Shown here one piece after another: positions 27,607 to 35,919 of a DNA stretch of 64,000 nt. This stretch comes from JAJXWB01 sp965246795 (GTDB lineage Bacteria > Pseudomonadota > Alphaproteobacteria > Rhizobiales > Beijerinckiaceae). The notes under the pieces were generated by a model. It was not told the DNA's origin. It ran no database searches and was given only the letters and a program-made list of their open reading frames with translations. The translations under genes and the position numbers were made by a program. Location: contig CBDFFN010000008.1 of NCBI GenBank assembly GCA_965246795.1, positions 310,001 through 374,000 of the forward strand, given 5' to 3'. Positions within the stretch are counted from its first letter, which is position 1. Every line of letters begins with the position of its first letter.

Positions 27607-27951
27607 TTACCGTCTGTTCCGACCAAGAAGCATTCCGATCAACAAGCCAACCAGCGCTGCAAACGTAAGAGCCAATAGCGGGTTTTCGCTGACCTGAGCC
27701 TCGATGGTTCGCTTACCTTGCTCGATATGGCGATCGCGGTTGTCGAAGACGTCATGGGCCACCGACGCCACCTGGCCAGCCTTCTCGCCAAGCTGATCTT
27801 TGACCTGCCCAAGCGTTTCCCTGGCGACACCGCGGCCTTCTCGAATACGTCCGCTGACCGACGCTTGTGTATCACCGATCGCATCGCCGATGCCGCTTTC
27901 TGCGCGGCCAGCGAGTTCCTGAATCTTGCCCTCGACCTTATCGCTGCTCAT
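27607..27951 (-). CDS. CsbD-like / DUF883-like stress protein
   Basis: 114 residues from MSSDKVEGKIQ. The N-terminal part matches CsbD (KVEGKIQELAGRAES); the middle is a long charged helix. The C-terminus has one membrane segment ending GMLLGRNRR, as in ElaB/YqjD-type ribosome- or membrane-associated proteins. An ATG five codons upstream is possible. Such proteins are usually induced by general stress. It lies just upstream of the hydrolase start at 27565, in the same direction. Confidence 0.8.
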   Translation of the reverse strand: MSSDKVEGKIQELAGRAESGIGDAIGDTQASVSGRIREGRGVARETLGQVKDQLGEKAGQVASVAHDVFDNRDRHIEQGKRTIEAQVSENPLLALTFAALVGLLIGMLLGRNRR

Positions 27952-28026
27952 CGTAATTCCTTCCATGTTTGCTATGTCGAAAGCGCAAGCGGCTGCCGAG
28001 ATCTCCAGCTGCCTTTGAGCCTTCGC

Positions 28027-28392
28027 TTACGTCTGCTGTTGCCGAGTTAGAGGTGGCGTCTGCTGATGCTGGACGACTTGCCAATCCTCGTGGCCGCGCC
28101 GCCGATACGTCGACGTGCAATGCGCGGTGTAGCGCTCGTCGCCGCGTGACGCGTCGACATGATAGGCTACTACGATCAGACCTTCCTCCGGCCGCGCGAT
28201 GCGCGTGTCGGCAAATTGAACGGTGTCCCAACGCGGCGTCGCGGCAACAGCCTTGATCGCCTCGGCACCGCTGAGGACGAATGGCGGTGCCGGCAGTACC
28301 ATGAGGCACGCATCATCGATCGAAGCGCGGTAATGCTCAGGGTCTGCCGTCCAAAGGCTTTCCTCGAAAGTCCACACGCGATCGTCGTCCAT
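28027..28392 (-). CDS. DUF4440/SnoaL-like small protein
   Basis: 121 residues from MDDDRVWTFEESLW. The pattern of a helix, then DPEHYRASIDDACLMVLPAPPFVLSG and a sheet ending YTAHCTSTYRRRGHEDWQVVQHQQTP is that of NTF2-like DUF4440 proteins. They are mostly of unknown role, sometimes steroid isomerase-like. A longer frame reaching 28515 would overlap the divergent gene at 28487, so the inner ATG is preferred. Confidence 0.75.
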   Translation of the reverse strand: MDDDRVWTFEESLWTADPEHYRASIDDACLMVLPAPPFVLSGAEAIKAVAATPRWDTVQFADTRIARPEEGLIVVAYHVDASRGDERYTAHCTSTYRRRGHEDWQVVQHQQTPPLTRQQQT

Positions 28393-28486
28393 TCGAGGCT
28401 CCTGTCTGCACGTGATAAAGCGCCCCGGTCGGCGTGGTTCCTGCAGCAAAGCTTGCTGAAGCGGTGAGAAGCACACATCGTCGCGC

Positions 28487-28798
28487 ATGAGACACTTGCT
28501 CACGCTTCTCGGCACCTGGACGGCACATCCGGCAGCATTCTTTATCGTAGTCGCCTACGCCATTAGCTGGGCGATCTTCGGCGAATTCAATTGGGAAGCA
28601 GGCGCCGCAATTGCGGTGTGGTTCATGACACTCTTCATCCAGCGCGCCGAACATCGAGACACACAGGCAATTCAGGCGAAACTCGACGAGATCATTCACG
28701 CGATGGGCGGCGCTCGTAACGAGATCACGCAAGTCGACGACCGCGAGCCTGAAGATATCGAGCGCCAGCGGGGCAGGGCAAATAGTGGTGATGCGTGA
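28487..28798 (+). CDS. Low-affinity iron permease-like small membrane protein
   Basis: 103 residues with two membrane segments (about 15-35 and 38-52), then QRAEHRDTQAIQAKLDEIIHAM. This tail pattern is characteristic of short bacterial proteins annotated as low-affinity iron permease family, related in part to fungal Fet4. True iron transport has not been shown for most of them. It stands divergent from the DUF4440-like gene. Confidence 0.75.
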   Translation: MRHLLTLLGTWTAHPAAFFIVVAYAISWAIFGEFNWEAGAAIAVWFMTLFIQRAEHRDTQAIQAKLDEIIHAMGGARNEITQVDDREPEDIERQRGRANSGDA

Positions 28799-28825
28799 CG
28801 AGCCATCCTAGCGTCGGCGGCTCAA

Positions 28826-29077
28826 CTATCTGCCGGTTCCACCGACCCAAGCAGACCGACCCTCACCCAGCTCAGGCCTTGTGCCGAACGTCGCGTAAGC
28901 GACGACGGCCGTCAGTGTCAGCGCCATCACGGCCGTCAGGAGGTTAGGCACCATGCTCCGCTGCCGCGGCTCGTAGTCGGCGATGATCGTTGGATGGGAC
29001 GGGTTCGGTCGGACGAACGGCAACGGCTCATGATCGGGCGAGGTCAAAGTTACCGCCTGCAATCCGACGTCCGACAT
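28826..29077 (-). CDS. Hypothetical single-pass membrane protein
   Basis: 83 residues with a polar N-terminal half rich in Pro and His, one membrane segment (about 43-63, VPNLLTAVMALTLTAVVAYA) and a short Gly-rich tail. I do not recognise a family. The clear membrane segment and lack of any competing frame make it plausible. Confidence 0.5.
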   Translation of the reverse strand: MSDVGLQAVTLTSPDHEPLPFVRPNPSHPTIIADYEPRQRSMVPNLLTAVMALTLTAVVAYATFGTRPELGEGRSAWVGGTGR

Positions 29078-29293
29078 GGCTTAGCCCCCCTGCGTCATTG
29101 TTAGAAATGCGGCCTGCTGCTCGCGGTTGCGCGTCGCACGGAGGAGTCTTTGGATGGTCGCCGTCGACATCAACGGGTCCTGATCGGTAAGCGGTAACCG
29201 TATTTTGGCCCGCTGGAGGAGCGCCTGAAGGTTTCTGGAGCGCCGAGTGTTGGTTTAGCGCTTCGGTCCGCTTGCTTGCCAGCGATTTGGCCT

Positions 29294-29491
29294 TCATCGC
29301 CATCGCTTGGGCAGCATCGTCGCGACCAGAAGTACGGTCACGATGACGAGCCCGATCGCGATAGCGAGGCGCGGGGCATCGCAGCCGGCCGACTGACCAG
29401 CCGTCACGGTGATGATAACCGCAACCAATCCGAGGATTACCGTCGTCAAAATGAAAGGCGAGACGGCAGGCGTTGGTGGCTTAGTCACCAC
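29294..29491 (-). CDS. Hypothetical small membrane protein, two membrane segments
   Basis: An open frame ending at 29294 encodes two hydrophobic helices (FILTTVILGLVAVIITVTAG and LAIAIGLVIVTVLLVATML). I propose a GTG start near 29491, just after the stop of the gene at 29502. Upstream ATGs at 29545 and 29563 would overlap that gene. The start is uncertain and no family is recognised. Confidence 0.35.
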   Translation of the reverse strand: MVTKPPTPAVSPFILTTVILGLVAVIITVTAGQSAGCDAPRLAIAIGLVIVTVLLVATMLPKRWR

Positions 29492-29501
29492 TGGACAGGC
29501 T

Positions 29502-29729
29502 TCAAATGCCGTGCCGCAGGCTCGCAAGAAAGCGCCTAGCGACATCGCGCACCGCCTCGTCATCTTGGCTTTCGACGTTGCGATCTCCAAGATGCGCGAT
29601 GCTGGCCTCAAGCTCGTCCAGAAGCTTCGAGTGCTGCTTCGCGACGAAGCGGATGGTGCCGAAAAGGAGATGCTCGATCGCCAGCTCACGGCGGCGCGCA
29701 TCGGCAAGATCAGTCGGTATGTCGGTCAT
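29502..29729 (-). CDS. Hypothetical small soluble protein
   Basis: 75 residues from MTDIPTDLADARRREL. It is a helical, charged protein with the segment HLLFGTIRFVAKQHSKLLDELEASIAHL. I do not recognise a family for certain. It may form an operon with the two-helix membrane protein directly downstream. Confidence 0.5.
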   Translation of the reverse strand: MTDIPTDLADARRRELAIEHLLFGTIRFVAKQHSKLLDELEASIAHLGDRNVESQDDEAVRDVARRFLASLRHGI

Positions 29730-29937
29730 GGCCAAGCAAACGGCGAACACGTCGCGAGGTTCAGATCGCGCTGACGGGTAAGAGCCGCGAACCTCCGCGT
29801 TGGCCAGCGCGAGCTCGCGGTCCAGTGCGCCATCGCAAGGTGGACAGATCCTAGCAGCTGGTCCTCTCGCAGGACTCTCTTCTCACTGAGGCATGCTCCG
29901 CCGCGTCTTCGCGTTAGCCTGGAGGAGGTTGATAAGC

Positions 29938-30138
29938 TCAAGACGGGTAAAGCTTCTTCCGAGCGTCTTCGGCGATTTGATTGGCTTTCTCAGGATGAGC
30001 TTGCTGCTCGCGGACCGCTTGGTCTCGAATTGGATCGTTTGCCCGATTTCGCTTACGCGACTGCATTATGGCGTAGGCGATAACGCCACCAAGCGCGATG
30101 GTCGCGAAGACGTAGACGATCTCAAACGGTATTGGCAT
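29938..30138 (-). CDS. Hypothetical small membrane protein
   Basis: 66 residues with one N-terminal membrane segment (IVYVFATIALGGVIAYAIM) followed by a basic, polar tail ending RKKLYPS. Its composition is that of short stress or envelope proteins common in Hyphomicrobiales. The function is unknown. Confidence 0.55.
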   Translation of the reverse strand: MPIPFEIVYVFATIALGGVIAYAIMQSRKRNRANDPIRDQAVREQQAHPEKANQIAEDARKKLYPS

Positions 30139-30442
30139 GACAACAATCTCTCAATGCTGGACATGAAGAACGCGCGTGCATCCAGGCTTTGCGTATTAGT
30201 GGCGCTGTAGGGTCACGTTCGAGACTCGGAGATTGCAAGCCATGACCATCCACACCGCCTTCACTGGCTTTCCGTCGCTCGCACCGGGCGCGATGATATT
30301 TTTCACTGGCGACGTGACGTTGTCGCGACGCGACCGGGTGTCCTGACGGCGATATAGGAAGGCCGCGCCGATCCATGGACGCTGGACGTGTCCGAACACG
30401 GGCTGTCCGACTTCCCAGTGCTGATAGTTCCTCTTAACCAGC
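30139..30442. other. Gap with one doubtful ORF
   Basis: About 300 bases. A left-going frame with a GTG at 30399 and end at 30196 encodes 67 residues without hydrophobic segment or recognised motif (for example RPWIGAAFLYRRQDTRSR). The frame stays open upstream into the next gene. I do not call it a gene. Confidence 0.3.
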
Positions 30443-30724
30443 CTAATGCAGGGTAGCAGACGGTTCGATAGGGCCGCTTAGCCCATACGCCTGCGCCGTA
30501 TCAGAAGGCCCGAACGAAAGCGAAATCTTGAATACGTCGATGCCGAAGGTATTGCGGACTTCGTAAGACACAAGTCGATCGACGCCGCTGTCAACCGCAT
30601 CTTGCGCGAGAGCCAGCAAGTATTGGGTCGCCATGCGCTTCGCCGCATCTTCGTCAGCAAGTTCAGCCCCAATCTCATCGGGCTCGAAATCGTCCCCGTC
30701 GCGAAGGTCGAAGAAGTATTGCAT
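30443..30724 (-). CDS. DUF6894-like protein, copy 1
   Basis: 93 residues from MQYFFDLRDGDDFEPDEIGAELADEDAAKRMA. The opening Y-F-F-D-x-x-D-G, then a D-x-x-G-x-E-L-x-x-x-x-A-A helix, and a C-terminal V-R-N-x-F-G-x-x-V-F-x-x-S-L-x-F strand are the layout of DUF6894. These are small proteins of unknown role that often occur in several copies in Hyphomicrobiales. An ATG six codons upstream is also possible. Confidence 0.75.
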   Translation of the reverse strand: MQYFFDLRDGDDFEPDEIGAELADEDAAKRMATQYLLALAQDAVDSGVDRLVSYEVRNTFGIDVFKISLSFGPSDTAQAYGLSGPIEPSATLH

Positions 30725-30806
30725 GGTCCGAGAATGACGCATCGCCAGCAGCGCGCTACAACCTGGATTAGACCCGAGCCATCAACGTCGATTACCTTTG
30801 GGCATG

Positions 30807-31079
30807 CTACCGCTGTGAAGACCGAGCCCCATCGGAAGACATTGGTTGTCCCGGCTCACTGACATCGAACGTCAGCGAAACCTGGAATACGGTATTGCCG
30901 ATCGAATCCCGAACCTCGATCGTAAGCTGACGACGTACAAGTCCCTGCGTTTTGTCGCGCGCAAGATCGACCAGCGCGTTTACGGCCAACCGTTTGGCGG
31001 CCTCCAGTGTCAGAAGTTCCGCGCCGATGTCATCAGCTTCGAATCTTCCGTCATCCATGCTGTCGAAATAGTAGAGCAT
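30807..31079 (-). CDS. DUF6894-like protein, copy 2
   Basis: 90 residues from MLYYFDSMDDGRFEADDIGAELLTLEAAKRLAVNAL. It has the same three blocks as copy 1 and ends IEVRDSIGNTVFQVSLTFDV, the family's C-terminal strand. It lies 82 bases upstream of copy 1 on the same strand and is divergent from the Crp/Fnr gene at 31225, which may regulate it. Confidence 0.75.
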   Translation of the reverse strand: MLYYFDSMDDGRFEADDIGAELLTLEAAKRLAVNALVDLARDKTQGLVRRQLTIEVRDSIGNTVFQVSLTFDVSEPGQPMSSDGARSSQR

Positions 31080-31224
31080 TGGAGCATGCTCGCTCGGACC
31101 CGACCCGCATGACACTAACCTAGATCAAGCGCGCCGGTTAGATCGCGAGGTAGAACCTCGGGTTTAGCCCCTATCCTTCGACCAATCTATGTTGGGGCAG
31201 ACGCTCTAGCGTCAGCCAAATACT

Positions 31225-31989
31225 ATGATGATGACAATCGAACGACCGCCCACTTCCGACGTGCTGCGGCGAAAATTAGAGCACTTCACCAACCTGACCG
31301 ACAGCGACCGATTGCGATTGCGGAAAGTCACGCAGCCGGTTCACTCCGTTGCGGCTCATGTCGACCTCATTCGGGAGGGCGACAGCCCGTCCGACATCTT
31401 TCTTATCGTCGAAGGCTTTGCGTGCCGATACAAGCTCACCCAGGAGGGCAATCGCCAGATTATGGCGTATCTAATCCCCGGCGATTTCTGCGACTTGCAT
31501 GTGTTCGTTTTGAAAGCGATGGATCACTCGATCGCCACGCTTTCGCCCTGCAAGGTCGTCCGAATCCCGGTAGCCGATGTCTCGTCGATGCTGGAATCGC
31601 CCAGCCTTGCGCGCGGGCTTATGTGCTGCTCACTCGTCGACTCCGCCACGCTGCGCGAGTGGCTGGTCAACATAGGGCAGCGCTCGGGGGAGGAGCGGGT
31701 GGCGCATCTGTTCTGCGAATTGCTCCTGCGCATGCGCGCGGTGGGCCTCACGCCATCCGGAGATGGTTATTCGCTGCCGATCACGCAACGCGAGCTCGCA
31801 GACACGATGGGTATGACCGACGTCCACATGAACCGCGTCATTCAGGCGCTAAGGAACCAGAACCTGATTTCTCTCAAGGCGCGGGAGATTGTCATCCCGG
31901 ACGTCGGGAGGCTGAACGCGTTTGCCGGTTTCGACCCGAACTATCTACATTTGGCGGGCACGAAACGTCCTTCCTCAATCGGGACGTGA
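31225..31989 (+). CDS. Crp/Fnr-family transcriptional regulator
   Basis: 254 residues. The N-terminal cyclic-nucleotide-binding-like barrel includes IREGDSPSDIFLIVEGFACRY and LIPGDFCDLH. The C-terminal winged helix contains ITQRELADTMGMTDVHMNRVIQALRNQNLI. The N-terminal cysteine cluster of true FNR is absent, so it is more like the FixK/NnrR-type regulators common in Hyphomicrobiales. It is flanked by DUF6894-like genes on both sides. Its 3' end overlaps the convergent gene at 31975. Confidence 0.92.
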   Translation: MMMTIERPPTSDVLRRKLEHFTNLTDSDRLRLRKVTQPVHSVAAHVDLIREGDSPSDIFLIVEGFACRYKLTQEGNRQIMAYLIPGDFCDLHVFVLKAMDHSIATLSPCKVVRIPVADVSSMLESPSLARGLMCCSLVDSATLREWLVNIGQRSGEERVAHLFCELLLRMRAVGLTPSGDGYSLPITQRELADTMGMTDVHMNRVIQALRNQNLISLKAREIVIPDVGRLNAFAGFDPNYLHLAGTKRPSSIGT

Positions 31990-32214
31990 CGGCTCGGCAG
32001 CCGTCAATGTCAAAGTGAACAGCACTTTTTGATCGCTGGAACAGACTTCCAGCTTCCATTGCCCATTGTCCCAAAATCTCGCTCCCAGGTCACGGAGCAA
32101 CGAGCCAGTCAGCCTGACGGCTTCGGCCTGCGCGGCGTAAATGTCAGCCAGTTCAGAACCGTCCTCGTCAGGTACGAACGTGCTGTCGTGAACATGGAAG
32201 AAATATCGGGGCAT
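31975..32214 (-). CDS. DUF6894-like protein, copy 3
   Basis: 79 residues from MPRYFFHVHDSTFVPDEDGSELAD, the canonical DUF6894 opening. It ends with VCSSDQKVLFTLTLTAAE. It overlaps the convergent Crp/Fnr gene by 15 bases. A 38-codon upstream extension is open but does not match the family. Confidence 0.8.
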   Translation of the reverse strand: MPRYFFHVHDSTFVPDEDGSELADIYAAQAEAVRLTGSLLRDLGARFWDNGQWKLEVCSSDQKVLFTLTLTAAEPSRPD

Positions 32215-32527
32215 GCGAACACCGGCCAAAGTCGGGCGGGAGCTCGCTTCTCTCTCAGCCGGCAAACGCCTGAAGCTCGATGCCGATACCTCCCGAATAA
32301 GTGGCGGTGATGGCGTTGCCAATAACAAAGGTTGGATGAATCAATCAATAGGGAGCGCAATTAATTGATAGTGCTGATCAATGTTAGTTAATACAATTAA
32401 CGTGGGCCGTATGTCGCACCTGATGCAACGATACTTCTTCGATGCACTTAATGATCGGATGACTTGAGGCGACTGCCATTGCGTTCGTCTGCGAGCACCT
32501 GAGCCGATTATTTGGCATGGAGATATT
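32215..32527. promoter_or_regulatory. Intergenic region before glycine-rich secreted protein
   Basis: About 310 bases with an A/T-rich patch at 32331-32402, unlike the GC-rich surroundings. The patch contains TTGATA and the near-palindrome TTAGTTAATACAATTAAC. It probably holds the promoter of the gene at 32528. I cannot assign -35 and -10 boxes with confidence. Confidence 0.35.
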
Positions 32528-32797
32528 ATGAAAAAAGCAATCTTGGCAGCGGCTGCGGTCGCAGCGATGTTTAGCGCCAGCACAGCATTCGCTCAAGGTG
32601 GCGGTGGCGGTGGTGGTGGCGGCGGCGGAAGTGGAGACGCGGGGGCAGACGGTATTTCTCCGAACGGCCCCTCCGCAGGACCAGTTGGCTCCTATGCCAC
32701 GCAGGTCAACAATGGCCGCTCGGTGAGCAATGGTGGGGCAAACGCAATCGACGTGATGCGCACTCAGCCACCCGGTTCCGAAAATCAGCAGCGCTAA
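32528..32797 (+). CDS. Small secreted glycine-rich protein
   Basis: 89 residues with a clear signal peptide (MKKAILAAAAVAAMFSAS, cleavage after AFAQ). A run of eleven glycines follows, then a Gly/Ser/Asn/Pro-rich mature part. The DNA of the glycine run is a simple GGC/GGT repeat prone to length change. The function is unknown; it is probably an exported envelope protein. Confidence 0.7.
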   Translation: MKKAILAAAAVAAMFSASTAFAQGGGGGGGGGGGSGDAGADGISPNGPSAGPVGSYATQVNNGRSVSNGGANAIDVMRTQPPGSENQQR

Positions 32798-32811
32798 AGC
32801 ATCGCCTGCTA

Positions 32812-32837
32812 GTCGCGCGATCGTCAGGTCGCGCGAC
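32812..32837 (+). terminator. Strong hairpin downstream of the glycine-rich gene
   Basis: GTCGCGCGA (32812-32820) pairs perfectly with TCGCGCGAC (32829-32837) across an 8-base loop, 15 bases after the stop codon. There is no long T-run afterwards, only CTTCT, so it may be a weak terminator or an RNA-stabilising hairpin. Confidence 0.55.
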
Positions 32838-32874
32838 CTTCTATGCCTCATAGAGGCGCTTTGGTGGATCGCCA

Positions 32875-32967
32875 ATGCTTCGTATAGTCGTCTTGGTTCT
32901 CGGTTTCTGTTGCTTTGCGATCATGTCCACGCTGACGTTCTTTATGTGGTTGGCGCATCAGGCATGA
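32875..32967 (+). CDS. Very small membrane peptide (30 residues)
   Basis: ATG at 32875 opens a 30-codon frame, MLRIVVLVLGFCCFAIMSTL and on to WLAHQA, that is one hydrophobic helix. GGTGG lies about ten bases upstream. Such single-helix peptides are easily missed, but chance cannot be excluded. Confidence 0.3.
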   Translation: MLRIVVLVLGFCCFAIMSTLTFFMWLAHQA

Positions 32968-33094
32968 TGCGTCGCTTCTCAGCTAGAACCATTGCTTTGT
33001 GGGGGGGCGAAGAATCATCCGTTGACGAACGCGGATTAAGTGCAGCAGCTCTAAATTAGAATGGCGAACGAACAGCTCCGGTATGAAATCGGGC

Positions 33095-33310
33095 CTACAC
33101 TTTGTTCGGCGGCAAGAAGAATGAGCTGCCGACTGGCATGCCTTCACCAGCACTGGCGACAGTTGCCCGTAGCTTTCCCAACGGTCCGTGAGGCATCAAT
33201 GGACCGCCGTGCGCTACCTCCGCAGCTGCCCGCGCGGTTGCTGCTTCGACGTCCTTGCCTCGCGCGTCCATCCGGCCGCCTTCGTGCAGCCATACCCGAA
33301 AAAAGGGCAT
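33095..33310 (-). CDS. Hypothetical small protein
   Basis: 71 residues beginning MPFFRVWLHEGGRMDARGKD, which loosely recalls the opening strand of DUF6894 proteins. It continues with an Ala-rich helix and a Gly/Pro-rich tail. The family is not certain. It follows another small open frame at 33319-33492 on the same strand by eight bases. Confidence 0.4.
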   Translation of the reverse strand: MPFFRVWLHEGGRMDARGKDVEAATARAAAEVAHGGPLMPHGPLGKLRATVASAGEGMPVGSSFFLPPNKV

Positions 33311-33318
33311 TCCAGGCG

Positions 33319-33492
33319 CTAGCCGCCTAGACGCGCGATTACTCGCGCAATTCGGTCATCGGCATCGGTCGAGGTTATCGAAAACGCTGGCTCGAAAGCT
33401 TGGCCGATTACCCGAATGCAGGTTGGGAGGCGCGTAACATAAGCGGCCTGCGCAAACGCAATGAGGAACACGCTGGTTTGGTCCGCGATCAT
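33319..33492 (-). CDS. Hypothetical short protein, doubtful
   Basis: 57 residues from MIADQTSVFLIAFAQAAYVT, ending DDRIARVIARLGG. It could form a two-gene unit with the ORF at 33095. No family, signal peptide or strong ribosome binding site is visible. Confidence 0.25.
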   Translation of the reverse strand: MIADQTSVFLIAFAQAAYVTRLPTCIRVIGQAFEPAFSITSTDADDRIARVIARLGG

Positions 33493-33537
33493 CGTTTTGC
33501 TCCGGGTCCGCGGAGTCAGTAAGGACGATGACGCCAA

Positions 33538-33841
33538 AGTTGTTCCGGTTTTAAAGGCTTCTATTTTTAAAAAGGTTTCGACAGAAGCTGGACAGTTTGG
33601 TCGCTAACCGCACCTTGACCGCGCCTGTACCACCAGAGGTGTTGCTGGTTCGAGAACTCGCCGTCGCAGTGCGCCTGCAATCGACCTGGCATCATTCGAC
33701 AAACGCTGCCGACTCCAATCCGCCGTGTGCGTTGCGTGTGCCTACGATTAGCGGACTGCGCACTTCAAAACTCGGCTCGCAATTATTGGCCCCGCAGAGC
33801 GCGGAAACGCCGTCGTGGCGCTTGGCACCGTGCGATCCGTA
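33538..33841. other. Gap without a supported gene
   Basis: About 300 bases downstream of the esterase gene. Open frames here are short or antisense extensions. I see no domain, repeat or strong hairpin. Confidence 0.4.
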
Positions 33842-35068
33842 TCAAAGACTGTGCTGCAAGAAAAAGCGCATTATCTCGCGGCTTGCATCAACGCCGCGTG
33901 GCTCGGTGTATGAGCCAGACTTATTTCCGCCGGACCACGCATGGCCCATGCCGAGAAGTGTCCAATGCTCCAGCATCGGCCGTCCATTCGTGTCAGCCTC
34001 GACGGTTTTGACGAAATGAATGCCGCCTGACGAACGACCTTCTGTCTTCACCCGTGAACCAACTGCTCGCGACGAGCCCCTCGCCTGGGCAATCACCTGT
34101 TCGCCATTGATCAAAGCAACTGTCGTGTCTCGGTCACCATGGAATACGATCGTTGGCATCGTGTGCGAACATCTCATTCCTGTCACGCCGATAGCCGCGC
34201 CCTGCCGCATCGCTAAGAATGCCGACGGCATATCCTGAGCAGCGCCACACGCTAGACCAGAATGAACACCGACTGCGGCATAAAGGTCGGGGTAGGTTTG
34301 TCCCATCACAACAGCGGCGGCGCCACCAGCTGAAAGGCCCGCGATATATACGCGAGCCGGGTCGACAGCGTACTGCCGCATGATCTCGCGCGTGATGCCC
34401 GCAATCAGCGACGGCTCGCCACGCTCTCTTTGCTGGTCGGCGCGCTTGAACCAATTCCAACAGCGCTGCGGGTTGGCCGACTGCGCTTGCTCAGGATACG
34501 CGACGAAGCACGGCTGCGCCTCGGCAATTTCGTTCATCTGCGTGCCGGCGGCAAAGTCGTCCGGAGACTGCGTGCAGCCATGCAGCATGACGACAAGCGG
34601 CAGACTCTGGCCGCTGTATGTCGCGGGAATATACAGTTTATAGGCGCGGCTCCCTGCAGCGTTTGTGAAAGTCCGCTCGACGAAGTGTGCGCCTTCCGGA
34701 AATGGTGCGACAGGGACACCTGTTCTGGCGCGAGGAGCGAAACGATGGGGCGCACGTGTGTTCAGCAGCGAGCCGAGACCCTTCAGAACGCCCTCGCGGC
34801 TGGAACGACGCGTCGGCGCTTTAGCGGAAGAAACGTTTGCCGGATCAGGATGCGTCCAGGCGTTGCCGGTTTCCGGTGATGGAGGCACGAGGTCGATGAC
34901 ATCCGTAGCAGGCTGCGCATACGGTGTGCGCTTAGAAGTGGGTGCGTCGTCCTCTGGCGTCCTGCCAGCCAGCGCTGCACGAATGACACTCATCGCTTCT
35001 GAGAGCCGACCTTCGCGGGTGAGGCGGGTCGCCTCCATCATTCGGTCGAGCTTTACGTGAGCGTTCAT
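33842..35068 (-). CDS. PHB depolymerase-family esterase
   Basis: 408 residues from MNAHVKLDRMMEATRLTREG. After a ~110-residue linker comes the extracellular-depolymerase type 1 catalytic domain, with HGCTQSPDDFAAGT at the oxyanion region, the lipase box AGLSAGG with the nucleophile Ser, and the catalytic His in GMGHAWSGG. No signal peptide is visible, so it may be intracellular or use another route. It lies 34 bases after a CopG regulator. That pairing is common in rhizobia and suggests a role in polyhydroxyalkanoate or ester turnover. Confidence 0.9.
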   Translation of the reverse strand: MNAHVKLDRMMEATRLTREGRLSEAMSVIRAALAGRTPEDDAPTSKRTPYAQPATDVIDLVPPSPETGNAWTHPDPANVSSAKAPTRRSSREGVLKGLGSLLNTRAPHRFAPRARTGVPVAPFPEGAHFVERTFTNAAGSRAYKLYIPATYSGQSLPLVVMLHGCTQSPDDFAAGTQMNEIAEAQPCFVAYPEQAQSANPQRCWNWFKRADQQRERGEPSLIAGITREIMRQYAVDPARVYIAGLSAGGAAAVVMGQTYPDLYAAVGVHSGLACGAAQDMPSAFLAMRQGAAIGVTGMRCSHTMPTIVFHGDRDTTVALINGEQVIAQARGSSRAVGSRVKTEGRSSGGIHFVKTVEADTNGRPMLEHWTLLGMGHAWSGGNKSGSYTEPRGVDASREIMRFFLQHSL

Positions 35069-35102
35069 TGGGAATCTCTGGTGAAGTGTGGAAACCGAGC
35101 AA

Positions 35103-35516
35103 TCAGTGGATGCGATCGGCAAGCGCAGCCTTTACTTCGGCACTTGCCTGCAAAGAGCCGAGCACCTGCAGTGAGCCAATCGTCTTTCTCGCGAGATCGG
35201 GCGAAACGTCGGTGGCGATGACTGCAAGTCCTAGGACTTGGATGTGCAGCACTTCACCGGTCGCCTCCGCAGCTTCAAGCTGCTGACGCGTAAATTGACG
35301 CAAGCCGAGATCGAGTCGACGTCGCGCTACGGTTTGTTTGACGGCGTCTGTTTGCCGATCCAGCTGATTTCGAATTGCTGTGCGAATGAAATCGGTGCGG
35401 TTGGAGTAAAAGCCTTCCTGCACCAGGAGGTCGATCTGACCCAGGTCGACGAAGCCAAGGTTGATCGTGATTTTCTCGGTCTCTGTCTTCGGCCTGAAAT
35501 CAACGACCCTGCCCAT
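35103..35516 (-). CDS. CopG-family (ribbon-helix-helix) regulator
   Basis: 137 residues from MGRVVDFRPKTETEKITINL. The ribbon-helix-helix is in ITINLGFVDLGQIDLLVQEG and YSNRTDFIRTAIRNQL. The C-terminal part is an extra domain of unknown role. It directly precedes the PHB-depolymerase-type gene on the same strand, so it probably regulates its own operon. Confidence 0.85.
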   Translation of the reverse strand: MGRVVDFRPKTETEKITINLGFVDLGQIDLLVQEGFYSNRTDFIRTAIRNQLDRQTDAVKQTVARRRLDLGLRQFTRQQLEAAEATGEVLHIQVLGLAVIATDVSPDLARKTIGSLQVLGSLQASAEVKAALADRIH

Positions 35517-35919
35517 TTCCATGCTCCATCATCCCAATGGATGGTATGTGGATGTCGTAGGGAGGGTTCGCAAGGTCGGCGTTAAGCCTTCCGCGAGATT
35601 TTGCGCCCTACGGTCTGCTTCAGCGAGTCTGGATTAGGCCAGGCGCCGGTGAACGCAGCGGAAGTAGGCGCGCACTCCGCGCGCTCCGCCGTGCAGGCAA
35701 AGACCGACGTCGCGCCGTCATCTCACGAACGGCGGGGAGCCGAGCGCGGTGTTCGAGCATCTCGACACACGCCAAAATGCATGGCGGTCGGCATTCGGTG
35801 ATGTCACGATCGCTTCACCAGCTATGAACGCGTCGAGCGCGCAGTTGTCCGCGACCTCCACGCCGACGATCTCGAATGTTCGTGCCGCGGTCGAGCGCGA
35901 ATGTCCGTCCCGTCGATTT
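35517..35919. other. Gap next to decayed regulator
   Basis: About 400 bases. A left-going frame reads through from the broken Crp/Fnr gene, but its sequence past the expected C-terminus resembles no family. I see no gene. Confidence 0.4.
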